The position numbers and the translations under genes were made by a program. 64,000 bases of DNA from Desemzia sp. RIT 804 (GTDB taxonomy: Bacteria > Bacillota > Bacilli > Lactobacillales > Carnobacteriaceae). How positions within the stretch are numbered: position 1 is the stretch's first letter; each line of letters opens with the position of its first letter. Under the pieces are notes generated by a model. It searched no databases and had not been told where the DNA came from. It worked only from the letters and a program-made list of their open reading frames with translations. The stretch covers positions 1 through 64,000 of the forward strand of contig NZ_JAFEMV010000006.1 of NCBI RefSeq assembly GCF_016892605.1, written 5' to 3'. Shown here in pieces: positions 47,089 through 57,711 of this stretch.

Positions 47089-49665
47089 ATGGCAGAAAAT
47101 AGTTACGATGGAAAAATAGAAGATATTAATTTATCAAAAGAAATGCGTACGTCATTCCTTGATTATGCTATGAGTGTTATTGTCGCCAGAGCATTACCCG
47201 ATGTACGTGATGGGCTAAAACCAGTACACCGTCGTATTTTATATGGAATGAGTGAATTAGGTGTAACTCCAGATAAAGCTCATAAGAAATCTGCGCGTAT
47301 CGTAGGAGACGTTATGGGGAAATATCACCCCCATGGAGATAGTGCGATTTATGAGTCTATGGTGCGGATGTCACAAGATTTTAGTTACCGTTATCCTTTA
47401 GTAGATGGACACGGAAACTTTGGCTCTGTTGATGGTGATGGGGCTGCGGCTATGCGTTATACTGAAGCTCGTATGGCCAAAATAGCTACTGAGATGTTGA
47501 AAGATATCAACAAAGATACAATTGATTTCGTTGATAATTATGATGGTTCTGAACGAGAGCCTGAAATTTTACCAGCTCGCTTCCCGAACTTATTAGTGAA
47601 CGGAGCAACGGGTATCGCTGTTGGGATGGCAACGAACATTCCGCCGCACAACTTAACAGAGATTATTTCAGCATTGCAAATTTTGATGGAGAATCCTGAA
47701 GCTACTACAGCTGATATGATGGAAGCTGTCCCTGGACCTGATTTCCCAACCGGTGGACTAGTTATAGGAAAATCAGGTATCAGAAAAGCATACGAAACAG
47801 GTAAAGGTTCGATTACATTACGAGCTAAAGTAGATATTGAAATACTAAAAAACGGAAGAGAACGAATCATTGTCTCTGAAATACCGTACATGGTCAACAA
47901 AGCTCGATTAGTATCTCGGATAGCAGAATTGGCTCGTGAGAAACGTTTAGAAGGAATTACAGATTTAGCGGACGAATCTGATCGTGATGGAATGCGTATC
48001 GTTATTGATGTGCGTAGAGATGTTAGTGCGAGTGTAGTGTTGAATAATTTGTACAAAATGACATCTATGCAGACTTCTTTTGGATTTAACATGTTAGCCA
48101 TTGTGAACGGTGAACCTAAAGTTCTTGGTTTGAAGAGTATCCTTGAAGAATACTTAAAACACCAAGAAATCGTTATTCGCAGAAGAACAGCTTTTGACAA
48201 ACGAAAAGCTGAAGCTAGAGCTCACATTTTAGAAGGTCTAAGAATTGCTTTGGATCATATAGATGAGATTATTTCAATCATCCGTGGCTCTCAAACTGGT
48301 GATGCAGCTAAACAAACCTTGATCAGTCGTTTTGGCTTATCCGAGAAACAATCACAAGCTATTTTAGATATGCGTATGGTTCGTTTAACTGGTTTAGAGC
48401 GTGAAAAAATTGAAGGTGAGTATTTAGAGTTGTCTTCATTAATCGCTGATTTAACAGATATATTAGCCAGACCAGAACGGGTTCATAAGATTATTGAAGA
48501 TGAATTAGCTGAAGTTCAAGCAAAATATGGAGATGAGCGTCGTACAGAGCTACTAATAGGAGAACTGTTAAGTATTGAAGACGAAGATTTGATCGAAGAA
48601 GAAAATAGTGTCATCACATTAACTAACAACGGTTATATTAAACGTCTTCCTAGTTCTGAATTTAAAATCCAAAATCGTGGTGGACGTGGAGTACAAGGTA
48701 TGGGCGTACATGATGATGATTTCATAGAAACTTTAGTATCTTGTTCGACACATGATACATTGCTTTTCTTTACAAATAACGGAAAAGTATACCGTTCTAA
48801 AGGATACGAAATACCAGAATATGGTCGTACAGCTAAAGGAATACCAGCAATCAACTTATTAGGTATTGATTCTGGTGAGAGCATACAAGCTGTTATAAAC
48901 GTACGAGGAAAAGTCGAAGAAGGACTTTATCTTTTCTTCACTACTCGAAAAGGGACGGTTAAACGGACAGCTGTAACAGAATTTGCGAATATTCGTAGTA
49001 ATGGATTGAAAGCTATTTCTCTAAATGAAGACGATGAATTGATGACTGTTTCTGTAACTGACGGAAAACAAAATATCATTATCGGTACTCATAACGGATT
49101 AGCAGTAAGCTTCCACGAAAGCAAAGTTCGTAATATGGGACGGACTGCTCGAGGAGTACGCGGTATTCGTGTAGCAGAAAATGACTACGTAGTTGGTATG
49201 GATCTATTGAAAGATGACTCTGAAGTATTGATCATCACTGAAAAAGGTTACGGTAAACGTACTGCTGCGAGTGAATATGCTATTCGCGGACGTGGTGGTA
49301 AAGGTGTTAAAACAGCTAATATTACTGAGAAAAATGGTAAATTAGTTGGTTTGACCACAGTTAGCGGAAAAGAAGAGGTTATGCTGATTACCAACTCGGG
49401 TATTATTATCCGTATTGGAGTAGGAACTATTTCTCAAACGGGCCGTGCGACATTAGGTGTTCGTTTGATGCGTCTAGCAGATGGTGTGATCGTTTCTTCT
49501 ATGGCAAAAGTTGAGCCCGAAGAAGAAGAATTGTTAGTGGATACTGAAAATACTAGCGAAGTGATCAATGATGCAGATGGCGAAATCGAAATTCTTTCGC
49601 AAGAAGAAATGACTGAAGAAATAGAATCTGAAGATGTAGATACTGAAATAGATTCAGAAGAATAA
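47089..49665 (+). CDS. gyrA: DNA gyrase subunit A
   Basis: An 858-residue DNA-cleaving subunit. The catalytic Tyr124 is in [10 protein letters not shown]. The quinolone-resistance region [10 protein letters not shown] has Ser85 and Glu89, the sensitive-type residues. The C-terminal DNA-wrapping pinwheel contains the GyrA box [10 protein letters not shown]. The tail is acidic (from about 805). An AGGAGGG site precedes the ATG, and a terminator follows. Confidence 0.96.
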   Translation: MAENSYDGKIEDINLSKEMRTSFLDYAMSVIVARALPDVRDGLKPVHRRILYGMSELGVTPDKAHKKSARIVGDVMGKYHPHGDSAIYESMVRMSQDFSYRYPLVDGHGNFGSVDGDGAAAMRYTEARMAKIATEMLKDINKDTIDFVDNYDGSEREPEILPARFPNLLVNGATGIAVGMATNIPPHNLTEIISALQILMENPEATTADMMEAVPGPDFPTGGLVIGKSGIRKAYETGKGSITLRAKVDIEILKNGRERIIVSEIPYMVNKARLVSRIAELAREKRLEGITDLADESDRDGMRIVIDVRRDVSASVVLNNLYKMTSMQTSFGFNMLAIVNGEPKVLGLKSILEEYLKHQEIVIRRRTAFDKRKAEARAHILEGLRIALDHIDEIISIIRGSQTGDAAKQTLISRFGLSEKQSQAILDMRMVRLTGLEREKIEGEYLELSSLIADLTDILARPERVHKIIEDELAEVQAKYGDERRTELLIGELLSIEDEDLIEEENSVITLTNNGYIKRLPSSEFKIQNRGGRGVQGMGVHDDDFIETLVSCSTHDTLLFFTNNGKVYRSKGYEIPEYGRTAKGIPAINLLGIDSGESIQAVINVRGKVEEGLYLFFTTRKGTVKRTAVTEFANIRSNGLKAISLNEDDELMTVSVTDGKQNIIIGTHNGLAVSFHESKVRNMGRTARGVRGIRVAENDYVVGMDLLKDDSEVLIITEKGYGKRTAASEYAIRGRGGKGVKTANITEKNGKLVGLTTVSGKEEVMLITNSGIIIRIGVGTISQTGRATLGVRLMRLADGVIVSSMAKVEPEEEELLVDTENTSEVINDADGEIEILSQEEMTEEIESEDVDTEIDSEE

Positions 49666-49675
49666 TTTAATAAGT

Positions 49676-49718
49676 GTAGAGAGCTTGAGATTAGAGTCTC
49701 AAGCTCTCTACTTTTTAT
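49676..49718 (+). terminator. Terminator after gyrA
   Basis: GTAGAGAGCTTGAGA and TCTCAAGCTCTCTAC arms with a T-run. Confidence 0.88.
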
Positions 49719-49766
49719 TGTGATTTTCCTAGTATTTAATTTATAAGATTATTATTTACTGATATA

Positions 49767-49795
49767 TTGACAATAGTCTATAAAACAGATATAAT
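49767..49795 (+). promoter_or_regulatory. Promoter of rpsF-ssb-rpsR
   Basis: TTGACA (49767-49772), 17 bases, TATAAT (49790-49795). The leader holds a hairpin GCTCTTTTT/AAAAAGAGC (about 49835-49858), which might be part of an S6 autoregulatory leader; I could not confirm the known motif. Confidence 0.78.
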
Positions 49796-49886
49796 GATTA
49801 AACGTGAGTAATCTACTCAGTAGAATACTTTCCTTGCTCTTTTTGTTAAAAAAAGAGCCAAAGTCCATAAGGAGGTGACAGTCAAG

Positions 49887-50186
49887 ATGAGTCAAACAGC
49901 AAAATACGAAATTTTATACATTATCCGTCCTAACATCGATGAAGCTGAAAAAACTGCTTTAGTAGAACGTTTCGATAACATTTTAAAAGATAATGGTGCT
50001 GAGGTAACTGAATCTAAAGACTGGGCGAAACGTCGTTTAGCATATGAAATTAAAGGTTACAGAGAAGGTTTATACCGTCTCGTACATTTAACTTCTTCAG
50101 ATGCAGCGGCTATCAATGAATTTGATCGCTTAGCTAAGATTAATGATAATATCTTACGCCATATGATCGTTAGAGAAGACGATTAA
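49887..50186 (+). CDS. rpsF: Ribosomal protein bS6
   Basis: A 99-residue small-subunit protein, [18 protein letters not shown] onward, with the usual [16 protein letters not shown] segment. AAGGAGG lies about 11 bases before the ATG at 49887. A GTG 12 bases earlier overlaps the ribosome-binding site and is rejected. It leads the rpsF-ssb-rpsR operon. Confidence 0.95.
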   Translation: MSQTAKYEILYIIRPNIDEAEKTALVERFDNILKDNGAEVTESKDWAKRRLAYEIKGYREGLYRLVHLTSSDAAAINEFDRLAKINDNILRHMIVREDD

Positions 50187-50192
50187 TTTAAT

Positions 50193-50208
50193 TGTTTCAC
50201 ATGAAACA
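50193..50208. promoter_or_regulatory. parS-like site 2
   Basis: TGTTTCACATGAAACA: one base from the ParB site consensus. It lies between rpsF and ssb. It is the reverse complement of the site at 51463. Confidence 0.78.
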
Positions 50209-50228
50209 ATCGGAAGGGAGCGGATATA

Positions 50229-50750
50229 GTGATTAATAATGTAGTGTTAGTTGGAAGAATGACTAAAGATGCAGATTTAAGATATACGTCTAATGGAACA
50301 GCGGTAGCTTCGTTTACCGTAGCAGTCAATAGACAATTCACTAATCAAAGTGGAGAACGTGAAGCTGACTTCATCAACTGTGTTGCATGGAGAAAAACAG
50401 CAGAAACGTTAGCAAACTTCACAAAAAAAGGATCGTTAGTTGGGGTAGAAGGCCGTATTCAAACACGTTCTTACGATAACCAGCAAGGTCAAAGAGTTTA
50501 TGTGACTGAAATTGTAGTAGATAATTTCTCAATGCTTGAACCGAAATCTGTTACAGATCAAAGAAGAGCACATGATAATGGTTCAACTACATCCAGTTCA
50601 TCAAATAATTCTAATTCTTTTAATACTAATCAAAATAAATCACAATCCCAACAAACTCCTGCAAGGGACTATCAAAATTTTGGAAACTCTGATCCTTTTG
50701 AATCGAGTGGACAACCTATTGATATCTCAGACGATGACTTGCCGTTCTAA
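50229..50750 (+). CDS. ssb: Single-stranded DNA-binding protein
   Basis: A 173-residue protein with an N-terminal OB fold (about 1-108; [18 protein letters not shown]), a Ser/Asn/Gln-rich disordered linker, and the conserved C-terminal tip DDDLPF that recruits replication and repair partners. GTG start after GGGAG. It lies between the two ribosomal protein genes, as usual. Confidence 0.95.
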   Translation: MINNVVLVGRMTKDADLRYTSNGTAVASFTVAVNRQFTNQSGEREADFINCVAWRKTAETLANFTKKGSLVGVEGRIQTRSYDNQQGQRVYVTEIVVDNFSMLEPKSVTDQRRAHDNGSTTSSSSNNSNSFNTNQNKSQSQQTPARDYQNFGNSDPFESSGQPIDISDDDLPF

Positions 50751-50777
50751 AATCGATTAATAAAAGGAGGAAATGAA

Positions 50778-51011
50778 ATGGTACAACGCAGAGGCGGACG
50801 TAAGCGCCGTAAGGTTGATTTCTTTGCTGCTAATCACATTGAAAAAGTTGATTACAAAGACATCGATCTTCTAAAAAGATTTATTTCTGAACGTGGTAAA
50901 ATTTTACCTCGTCGTGTAACTGGAACATATGCTAAAAACCAACGTAAGTTGACTAAAGCTATCAAACGTGCACGCGTAATGGGATTATTACCGTTCGTTA
51001 CAGAAGAATAA
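50778..51011 (+). CDS. rpsR: Ribosomal protein bS18
   Basis: A 77-residue basic protein with the family core [20 protein letters not shown] and [19 protein letters not shown]. It pairs with bS6 on the small subunit. AAAGGAGG precedes the ATG, and a terminator follows. Confidence 0.96.
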   Translation: MVQRRGGRKRRKVDFFAANHIEKVDYKDIDLLKRFISERGKILPRRVTGTYAKNQRKLTKAIKRARVMGLLPFVTEE

Positions 51012-51025
51012 AATATGTTTTTCGA

Positions 51026-51060
51026 AAAGACCGTGAGCTTATAGAGCACGGTCTTTTTTA
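51026..51060 (+). terminator. Terminator after rpsR
   Basis: AAAGACCGTG and GCACGGTCTTT arms with a T-run. Confidence 0.85.
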
Positions 51061-51080
51061 ATTGGTTATCTATTTTATAA

Positions 51081-51418
51081 TGTTGGTAAAGAAAGCACTG
51101 AAGGAATCAGAGTTGCTGATTGAGAGCCATGGGCAAGCGTGGAGTCTAAATTTTCAACACTTTCTAGCTTTGCCGAAGCTGTTGGAGCAATAGCGACGTA
51201 CGGATTCGGTATGCGTAACGAAGCGGAGAACAAACAAAGCACAAGCGTTGAAGCGGCAACGCTTTGTAATTTGTCACGACTGTAGTTGCTTCTGCATCTT
51301 ACAGGCAGGGTACACTTGGGTATGCCCACAGTGCATCCTTATATGGCTACCAGCAACCTCGATTCCTCCAGGAATTTCTAAAAGTTGGTGTTTAAGCAGT
51401 TTAAACTTTCTACCAACG
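51081..51418. repeat. Palindromic intergenic repeat, family 2 copy 2 (inverted-repeat bounded)
   Basis: The left end GTTGGTAAAGAAAG (51082) is inverted at the right end CTTTCTACCAAC (about 51406-51417). Inside the left arm, GAAGGAATCAGAGTTGCTG and AGCCATG correspond to the inverted right arm. The right arm on the minus strand aligns with the element at 1082-1253. The middle (about 51130-51300) is unique here, with further short inverted stretches. No transposase is encoded. Confidence 0.62.
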
Positions 51419-51462
51419 TTATATAATGAAGAATCTTTTAATTCTGTTTTTAGTTCTCAAAA

Positions 51463-51478
51463 TGTTTCATGTGAAACA
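51463..51478. promoter_or_regulatory. parS-like site 3
   Basis: TGTTTCATGTGAAACA: one base from consensus, reverse complement of the site at 50193. It lies upstream of gdpP. Confidence 0.78.
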
Positions 51479-51614
51479 TGTTAGGGAATCAGATAGAAGA
51501 AACAATAGGTAGTGGACTCTCCAACGACTTTATTAACGTTCTAGTATCTCAATAAGATAAGTGGTAAAATAGAACAGAACGGTGATCAGTGAAGAAGGGG
51601 AAAAGGAGTTATAA

Positions 51615-53648
51615 ATGAAAAATAAATTAACAGATGAAAAACTCCCTCAGTTTTTGAAAAATGAGAATGTTAAGCTAGCTGCGGCAGTTTTGATTGTCAT
51701 GCAATTAATTGTTATTTTGTTAGGGTTTCTTTCTAACATCATTATAGGACTTGTTATGCTGATTATTTTTATTATCTTCTTACTATTCCTTTATTACTTT
51801 TCAAAACGGATGATTGGGGAAATCAATAAGTATATTGATGATCTTTCTTATCGCATCAAACGAGGCGAACAAGAAGCTTTGATCAAAATGCCTATTGGAA
51901 TTATTCTTTTTGATGAAGAGTATAAAGTGCAATGGACAAATCCTTATTTTCAATCTCATATAGGTTATCAAGAAGAAATATTAGGAAAGAAAATTGAAGA
52001 TATTGATGAAGAATTAAATCAGTTGATCAAACAAAGTCATGCAGATAATTTAGCTACTATTGTATGGGGAGATAAGAGTTACCAAATCATCATTCAAGAA
52101 GATATCCGAGTAATTTACCTGATGGATATTTCTAAATACAGTCAAATCAAACAAAGATATCAAGATGAAAAATTCGTTTTAGGTAATATTTTTGTGGATA
52201 ATTATGATGAAATCGTTCAAGGAATGACCGATAGAAATATCTCGAATATCAATACCTTTATTACAACCCAATTATCAAATTGGGCAAAAGAACATGAGAT
52301 CTATTTAAAACGAGTATCTGAAGACCGTTTTATTGTATTTATGCATCGCAAATCGTTAGAGCGTATGGAAGTAGAAAACTTTAGTATCTTAGATCAAATA
52401 AGAGAAAAAACATCTAAGCAAAATATCCCTCTCACTTTAAGTATTGGTATTGCCTACACAGAAGCCGACAAAGAGAATGAGAGTCTCAATGAACTAGCAA
52501 GTCTTGCTCAGAGTAATTTAGACTTGGCATTAGGACGGGGAGGCGATCAAGCTGTAATTAAGTCGTTATCTGGAGAAATGCGTTATTACGGTGGAAAAAC
52601 TAATCCAATGGAAAAGAGAACACGTGTTCGTTCTAGGATGATTAGCCAAGCTTTGCAGGAATTAATAAAACAAGCTGATCAAGTAGTTGTTATGGGACAT
52701 ATGAATCCAGATTTAGATGCGATAGGTTCTGCCTTAGGTATCAGACGAATTGCTGAAATGAACAACAAAGAAGCTTGGGTAGTTGTTGAGCCACAACAGT
52801 ATAGCAGCGATATCGAAAAATTGATTGAAGAAATAGAAAAAGATAATCAAATTAGTCGCTACATTATTACACCTACAGTAGCTGAAGAAATGATGACAGA
52901 AAATACATTGATTATTCTTGTTGATTTTCATCGTCCTTCTATGGCGATTGCTCCAGATTTACTGAAGCAAAAAAATCGAGTAGTCGTTATAGACCACCAT
53001 CGTCGAGGAGAAGAATTTCCAGAAAATCCAGCGTTGGTTTACATTGAGCCTTATGCATCTTCAACAGCTGAATTGGTTACCGAATTATTTGAATACCAAT
53101 CTCAAGAGGCTGAACCAATCAATAAAATTGAAGCAACAGCTATGCTTGGCGGTATAGTAGTTGACACCAAAAGCTTTTCTTTACGCACAGGGTCTCGTAC
53201 TTTTGATGCAGCTAGTTACTTACGATCATGTGGAGCGGACGCTGTACTCATTCAAAGGTTGCTAAAAGAAGATACGGACACCTATTTACTCCGTAGTCAT
53301 CTAATAGAGTCTATGGAATTTGTTACCTCAAATATAGCTATTGTAACTGGAGAAGAAAATAAAATATATGATACAGTAGTAGCAGCACAAACAGCCGATA
53401 CAATGCTTTCCATGAGTAATGTAGATGCCGCTTTTGTCATTTTCAAGCGATTAGATGATCGCATTGGAATTAGTGCTCGGAGTTTAGGGGAAATAAATGT
53501 TCAAATCGTTATGGAAGAACTGGGAGGTGGCGGACATTTATCGAACGCTGCGACTCAACTAAAAAACAGTTCAGTAACTGAAGCTAAAGAACAGTTACAA
53601 GAGGTTATTTTATCTCATTATTCTACTAAGGAGGCTACAACAATATGA
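51615..53648 (+). CDS. gdpP: Cyclic-di-AMP phosphodiesterase GdpP
   Basis: A 677-residue membrane enzyme that degrades c-di-AMP, which governs potassium balance and wall homeostasis. Two N-terminal helices (about 18-60), a degenerate PAS domain, a degenerate GGDEF-like domain and a C-terminal DHH/DHHA1 domain are visible. Metal-binding motifs are [12 protein letters not shown] and VVIDHHRRG (Asp460-His461-His462); [10 protein letters not shown] is the DHHA1 motif. Its stop overlaps the rplI start (ATGA). Confidence 0.93.
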   Translation: MKNKLTDEKLPQFLKNENVKLAAAVLIVMQLIVILLGFLSNIIIGLVMLIIFIIFLLFLYYFSKRMIGEINKYIDDLSYRIKRGEQEALIKMPIGIILFDEEYKVQWTNPYFQSHIGYQEEILGKKIEDIDEELNQLIKQSHADNLATIVWGDKSYQIIIQEDIRVIYLMDISKYSQIKQRYQDEKFVLGNIFVDNYDEIVQGMTDRNISNINTFITTQLSNWAKEHEIYLKRVSEDRFIVFMHRKSLERMEVENFSILDQIREKTSKQNIPLTLSIGIAYTEADKENESLNELASLAQSNLDLALGRGGDQAVIKSLSGEMRYYGGKTNPMEKRTRVRSRMISQALQELIKQADQVVVMGHMNPDLDAIGSALGIRRIAEMNNKEAWVVVEPQQYSSDIEKLIEEIEKDNQISRYIITPTVAEEMMTENTLIILVDFHRPSMAIAPDLLKQKNRVVVIDHHRRGEEFPENPALVYIEPYASSTAELVTELFEYQSQEAEPINKIEATAMLGGIVVDTKSFSLRTGSRTFDAASYLRSCGADAVLIQRLLKEDTDTYLLRSHLIESMEFVTSNIAIVTGEENKIYDTVVAAQTADTMLSMSNVDAAFVIFKRLDDRIGISARSLGEINVQIVMEELGGGGHLSNAATQLKNSSVTEAKEQLQEVILSHYSTKEATTI

Positions 53649-54100
53649 GAGTCATTTTTTTAAAAGATGTTAAAGGACAAGGTAAAAAAGGTGAAGTAAA
53701 AGAAGTTCCAAACGGATACGCTTCAAATTTTTTGTTTAAAAAGGGACTAGCGAAAGAAGCAACTGCAGCAACTGTAAGTGAGTTAAAAGGAAAGAAAAAA
53801 GCACAAGAAAAACAAGAGGCTGAAATTCTAGAAGAGGCTAAAGAATTAAAAAACTTTCTAGAAAAAGAAGAAAATGCTATTGAAATTAGATCAAAATCAG
53901 CAGATGATGGTCGCTTGTTCGGATCAGTAACAACCAAACAAATTGCTTCTGCTGCAAAAAAACAATTGGATATTGAGTTAGATAAAAGAAAAATCGAGTT
54001 AAATGTTCCGATGCGCTCTTTAGGAACCCAAAAAATGGATGTTAAAATTCATCCTCAAGTTGTAGCAGAAATTACAGTTCGTGTTTTACCAGAGAAATAA
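53645..54100 (+). CDS. rplI: Ribosomal protein bL9
   Basis: A 151-residue large-subunit protein. The N-terminal domain [20 protein letters not shown] and the long central helix rich in Lys and Glu lead to a C-terminal domain with RLFGSVT. Translational coupling to gdpP is indicated by the ATGA overlap. Confidence 0.96.
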   Translation: MRVIFLKDVKGQGKKGEVKEVPNGYASNFLFKKGLAKEATAATVSELKGKKKAQEKQEAEILEEAKELKNFLEKEENAIEIRSKSADDGRLFGSVTTKQIASAAKKQLDIELDKRKIELNVPMRSLGTQKMDVKIHPQVVAEITVRVLPEK

Positions 54101-54159
54101 AAGAGAATAAATAAAGAACTAGGATAACAATTAATTTTTCCTAGCCTAAATAAAAAAAA

Positions 54160-54208
54160 ATGTTCCGTTTCTCCTTTAAGAAAGGAGAAACGGAACATTC
54201 TTTTTTAT
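54160..54208 (+). terminator. Terminator after rplI
   Basis: AATGTTCCGTTTCTCCTTT and its inverted copy flank a three-base loop, then a T-run. Just before it, CTAGGA/TCCTAG (about 54119-54144) may be a weaker one. Downstream 54230-54244 carries a GGCTGGGACAA half motif on the minus strand. Confidence 0.88.
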
Positions 54209-54384
54209 TGAATCATTCAAAGCTGTACTTTGTCCCAGCCCCCGTTCTTTAATTTAAATAGATAGAAAAACACTCCCTTACTGGAAAAACTAGTTCATAG
54301 TTTTGAGTGTGTGTTTGAGAGAACTTTTGTATTAATAGGTTACAATTGAATTGCGAGGGAAGCGGAAAAACATTATCTAACTAT

Positions 54385-54467
54385 GTGACGACAAAAGATA
54401 ATTTTACTATAAAAAGAACGTACGTTCCCGTTATATGATTGTAATCCGCATCATTTTCAGTTAGAAT
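54385..54467 (+). promoter_or_regulatory. dnaB promoter region with LexA-like box
   Basis: Two promoter candidates: GTGACG (54385-54390), 17, TATAAA (54408-54413); and TTGTAA (54439-54444), 17, TAGAAT (54462-54467). Between them GAACGTACGTTC (54416-54427, followed by C) fits the Gram-positive SOS box GAACRNRYGTTYC. It sits at the start site of the first promoter and ten bases before the second. Confidence 0.5.
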
Positions 54468-54539
54468 AATAGCAGAAATGAAACATCACATGATGGACAG
54501 GATAAGAGTTTTTATGTGTTTGAAAGGAAGTAGAAAAAC

Positions 54540-55922
54540 TTGGCAAATGAAGCATTCCAAGATCGTTTACCGCCACAAAGTATTGAAGCTGAACAAGCTG
54601 TATTAGGCTCTATTTTCTTAGATGCAGATACGCTTGTTGGAGCTTTAGAATTTATAGAAGCTAAAGATTTTTATCGTCGTGGGCACCAGTTGATTTTTCA
54701 AAGTATGATGGATTTAAATGATGAAAATGAAGCTATTGATATCGTTACTGTCACAAATGCTTTGGAATCAAGAAATCAATTAGAAGATATTGGAGGTATT
54801 CCATATCTGACAGAATTAGCTGTTGCTGTACCAACAGCCGCTAACATGGAATATTATGCAAAAATTGTAGAACAAAAATCTATTTTAAGAAATCTTATTC
54901 ATACAGCCACAGAAATTGTAGCTAAAGGATATGAGGAATCTGATGAGGTTGCTTCGATTTTAGATGATGCTGAAAGAAGTATCTTAGAAGTATCTGAAAG
55001 ACGAAGCAGGACTGGTTTTTTGTCTATTTCAGATGTATTAAACTCAACCGTAGCTCAAATAGATCAATTGTATCAAAATAACGAAGAAATAACGGGTCTG
55101 CCAACAGGATATAAATTATTAGATAAAATGACTGCAGGTTTGCAAAAAGAAGAACTGATCATTTTAGCTGCTAGACCAGCCGTCGGGAAAACAGCTTTTG
55201 CTTTAAATATTGCTCAAAATGTTGGAACAAAAACGGATGAGACAGTGGCTATTTTCAGTTTAGAAATGGGAGCAGAATCTCTTGTTAACCGGATGTTATG
55301 TTCTGAAGGAAGTATCGATGCCAGTAATTTAAGAACGGGTAATTTGACAGAAGAAGAATGGCAGAACTTGATTATTGCAATGGGTAGTTTGTCTAAAGCT
55401 AGTATTTACATTGATGATACTCCAGGGATACGAGTGGCAGAAATCCGTGCAAAATGTCGTCGATTAAAGCAAGAAAAAGGAAACCTAGGACTTATATTGA
55501 TTGACTACCTGCAACTTATTGAAGGAACAGGAAAAGAGAGTCGACAACAAGAAGTATCCGAAATTTCTCGTCAGTTAAAAAAATTAGCTAAGGAATTAAA
55601 AGTTCCAGTTATTGCTTTATCTCAATTATCACGTGGCGTGGAACAAAGACAAGATAAACGACCAGTATTGAGTGATATACGTGAATCTGGATCAATCGAG
55701 CAAGATGCAGATATTGTAGCGTTCCTTTATCGAGATGATTACTATGACCGCGATAATCAAGAAGATGGCGATGATAACTTTGAAGCAGATGAAGACAATG
55801 TAATAGAAGTTATCATTGAAAAAAACAGAAGTGGTGCAAGAGGGACTGTAAAATTATTGTTTATTAAAGAGTACAATAAATTTTCTTCTTTATCCTACTA
55901 TCCTGAAGATGCTATATCTTAA
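54540..55922 (+). CDS. dnaB: Replicative DNA helicase DnaB (DnaC of Bacillus)
   Basis: A 460-residue hexameric 5'-3' helicase. The N-terminal domain (about 1-150; RLPPQSIEAEQAVLG) and the RecA-like domain with Walker A ARPAVGKTAFALN, Walker B LILIDYLQLI and the arginine-rich end KNRSGARGTVKL are present. Start: TTG at 54540, ten bases after AAAGGAAG, giving MANEAFQDRLPP. It follows rplI after a terminator and 330 bases. Confidence 0.95.
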   Translation: MANEAFQDRLPPQSIEAEQAVLGSIFLDADTLVGALEFIEAKDFYRRGHQLIFQSMMDLNDENEAIDIVTVTNALESRNQLEDIGGIPYLTELAVAVPTAANMEYYAKIVEQKSILRNLIHTATEIVAKGYEESDEVASILDDAERSILEVSERRSRTGFLSISDVLNSTVAQIDQLYQNNEEITGLPTGYKLLDKMTAGLQKEELIILAARPAVGKTAFALNIAQNVGTKTDETVAIFSLEMGAESLVNRMLCSEGSIDASNLRTGNLTEEEWQNLIIAMGSLSKASIYIDDTPGIRVAEIRAKCRRLKQEKGNLGLILIDYLQLIEGTGKESRQQEVSEISRQLKKLAKELKVPVIALSQLSRGVEQRQDKRPVLSDIRESGSIEQDADIVAFLYRDDYYDRDNQEDGDDNFEADEDNVIEVIIEKNRSGARGTVKLLFIKEYNKFSSLSYYPEDAIS

Positions 55923-55930
55923 GGAATTCA

Positions 55931-55978
55931 GGGTTTATATACGAACACAAAGTTCGCTTATAGGCCTTTTATTTTTTG
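55931..55978 (+). terminator. Terminator after dnaB
   Basis: GGTTTATA-TA-CGAAC and GTTCG-CT-TATAGGCC pair around a short loop, then TTTTATTTTTT. Confidence 0.7.
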
Positions 55979-56031
55979 AAAAAATAAAAAATAATTCGTC
56001 TTTAAGTTATTAATTTCGATAAAATAAAAGT

Positions 56032-56076
56032 AATGTTCGCTTTTTTATTGAATATTGAGTAAATTATTGGTACACT
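56032..56076 (+). promoter_or_regulatory. purA promoter with PurBox-like sequence
   Basis: TTGAAT (56048-56053), 17, TACACT (56071-56076) with an extended TGG. AATGTTCGCTTTT (56032-56044) is one base from the inverted PurBox (AWWGTTCGGWWWT). A second such sequence, AAAGTTCGCTTAT, is at 55949-55961 inside the terminator stem. Confidence 0.45.
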
Positions 56077-56114
56077 ACTAAAGGATTTTTAAAAAATAAA
56101 AACGAGGTGTTCTT

Positions 56115-57407
56115 ATGTCTTCTGTAGTAGTTGTTGGTACACAATGGGGCGATGAAGGAAAAGGTAAAATCACTGATTTCTTGAGTGAAAATGCTGATGT
56201 TATTGCGCGTTATCAAGGTGGAGATAATGCTGGTCATACGATTAAATTTGGTGGCGTAACTTATAAATTGCATCTTATACCATCTGGTATTTTTTCTTCA
56301 GAAAAAATAAGCGTGATAGGTAATGGCGTAGTCGTTAATCCTAAAGCTCTTGTACAAGAGTTAGCTTACTTACATGAAAAAGGAATCAACACAGACAATC
56401 TACGTATCTCTGATCGTGCGCACGTTATCTTACCGTATCATATTCAATTGGATCAACTGCAAGAAGATTCTAAAGGTGCTAACAAAATCGGAACGACTAT
56501 CAAAGGAATCGGTCCAGCATATATGGATAAGGTTTCTCGCGTAGGAATTCGGATAGCTGATTTATTGGATAAAGATATTTTTGAAGAACGCTTGCGTGTT
56601 AACTTAGAAGAAAAGAACCGGATGTTTACTAAATTATATGATTCAACAATGATTGAATTTGAAGATATTTTTGAAGAATATTATCAATATGGTCAAGAAA
56701 TAAAGAAATATGTCACTGATACAACTGTTATTTTAAATGATGCTTTAGAATCAGGTGAAAATGTATTATTTGAAGGTGCTCAAGGAGTAATGTTGGACAT
56801 TGATCAAGGTACGTATCCATTTGTAACGTCTTCCAATCCTGTTGCTGGTGGAGTTACGGTTGGAAGCGGAGTAGGTCCTTCAAAAATCGATAAGGTAGTA
56901 GGGGTTTGTAAAGCGTACACTTCTCGTGTAGGTGATGGTCCATTCCCGACAGAATTACATGATGAGATCGGACAACGCATTCGCGATATAGGTAAAGAGT
57001 ACGGAACTACAACGGGACGTCCACGTCGTATTGGTTGGTTTGATACAGTAGTAATGCGTCACTCAAAACGTGTTTCAGGCATTACGAACCTATCATTAAA
57101 TTCAATTGATGTATTAAGTGGATTGAAAACAGTTAAGATTTGTATAGCTTATGAGCGAAATGGAGAAAAAATACTTCATTACCCTGCAAGCTTAAAAGAA
57201 TTGGCAGAATGTACCCCAGTTTACGAAGAAATGCCAGGTTGGGAAGAAGATATTACCAGCTGTCGTACATTGGAAGAATTACCTGATAATGCTCGTAATT
57301 ATGTGAAACGTATTTCTGATTTAGTAGGCGTTCGAATCTCAACTTTTTCAGTTGGTCCCGATCGCGACCAAACGAATATTTTAGAAGACGTATGGTCTGA
57401 AGCATAA
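56115..57407 (+). CDS. purA: Adenylosuccinate synthetase
   Basis: A 430-residue enzyme joining IMP and aspartate with GTP to give adenylosuccinate, the first step to AMP. The N-terminal P-loop [14 protein letters not shown], catalytic residues in GGDNAGHT, and the late TGRPRRIGW and [15 protein letters not shown] motifs are typical. GAGGTG precedes the ATG. With guaB in this window, both branches from IMP are represented, though not linked. Confidence 0.96.
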   Translation: MSSVVVVGTQWGDEGKGKITDFLSENADVIARYQGGDNAGHTIKFGGVTYKLHLIPSGIFSSEKISVIGNGVVVNPKALVQELAYLHEKGINTDNLRISDRAHVILPYHIQLDQLQEDSKGANKIGTTIKGIGPAYMDKVSRVGIRIADLLDKDIFEERLRVNLEEKNRMFTKLYDSTMIEFEDIFEEYYQYGQEIKKYVTDTTVILNDALESGENVLFEGAQGVMLDIDQGTYPFVTSSNPVAGGVTVGSGVGPSKIDKVVGVCKAYTSRVGDGPFPTELHDEIGQRIRDIGKEYGTTTGRPRRIGWFDTVVMRHSKRVSGITNLSLNSIDVLSGLKTVKICIAYERNGEKILHYPASLKELAECTPVYEEMPGWEEDITSCRTLEELPDNARNYVKRISDLVGVRISTFSVGPDRDQTNILEDVWSEA

Positions 57408-57504
57408 AAAGCCAAGAAAATTACCTCCAACTAAAATAAAAGTGAATCAGTGGAACTATTTTAAATGATTACAGGATCAAAATTAACGAATATCAAATAA
57501 AAAA

Positions 57505-57534
57505 TTGCATCATAGTAAAAAAATATGATATACT
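57505..57534 (+). promoter_or_regulatory. tRNA-Lys promoter
   Basis: TTGCAT (57505-57510), 18 bases, TATACT (57529-57534), 20 bases before the tRNA. Confidence 0.68.
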
Positions 57535-57554
57535 TTTTTTACTGTGATGTACAC

Positions 57555-57627
<73 letters not shown>

Positions 57628-57653
57628 TATCATATATTGTAAGCTAAATCCAT

Positions 57654-57711
57654 GAGATAGATGACGTTTTTGCGAAAGCATGTATTAAACGTTTATCTAT
57701 CTCTTTTTTTA
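57654..57711 (+). terminator. Terminator after tRNA-Lys
   Basis: GAGATAGAT-G-ACGTTT and AAACGT-TT-ATCTATCTC arms followed by seven T residues. Confidence 0.85.

Noticed and set aside
49796-49886. Named S6-S18 leader motif before rpsF
   Set aside because: A hairpin is present, but I could not identify the conserved motif, so only the hairpin is mentioned.
51075-51329. Minus-strand frame of 84 codons in the second palindromic element
   Set aside because: No ribosome-binding site, no family look, and it runs across the inverted-repeat structure; treated as chance.
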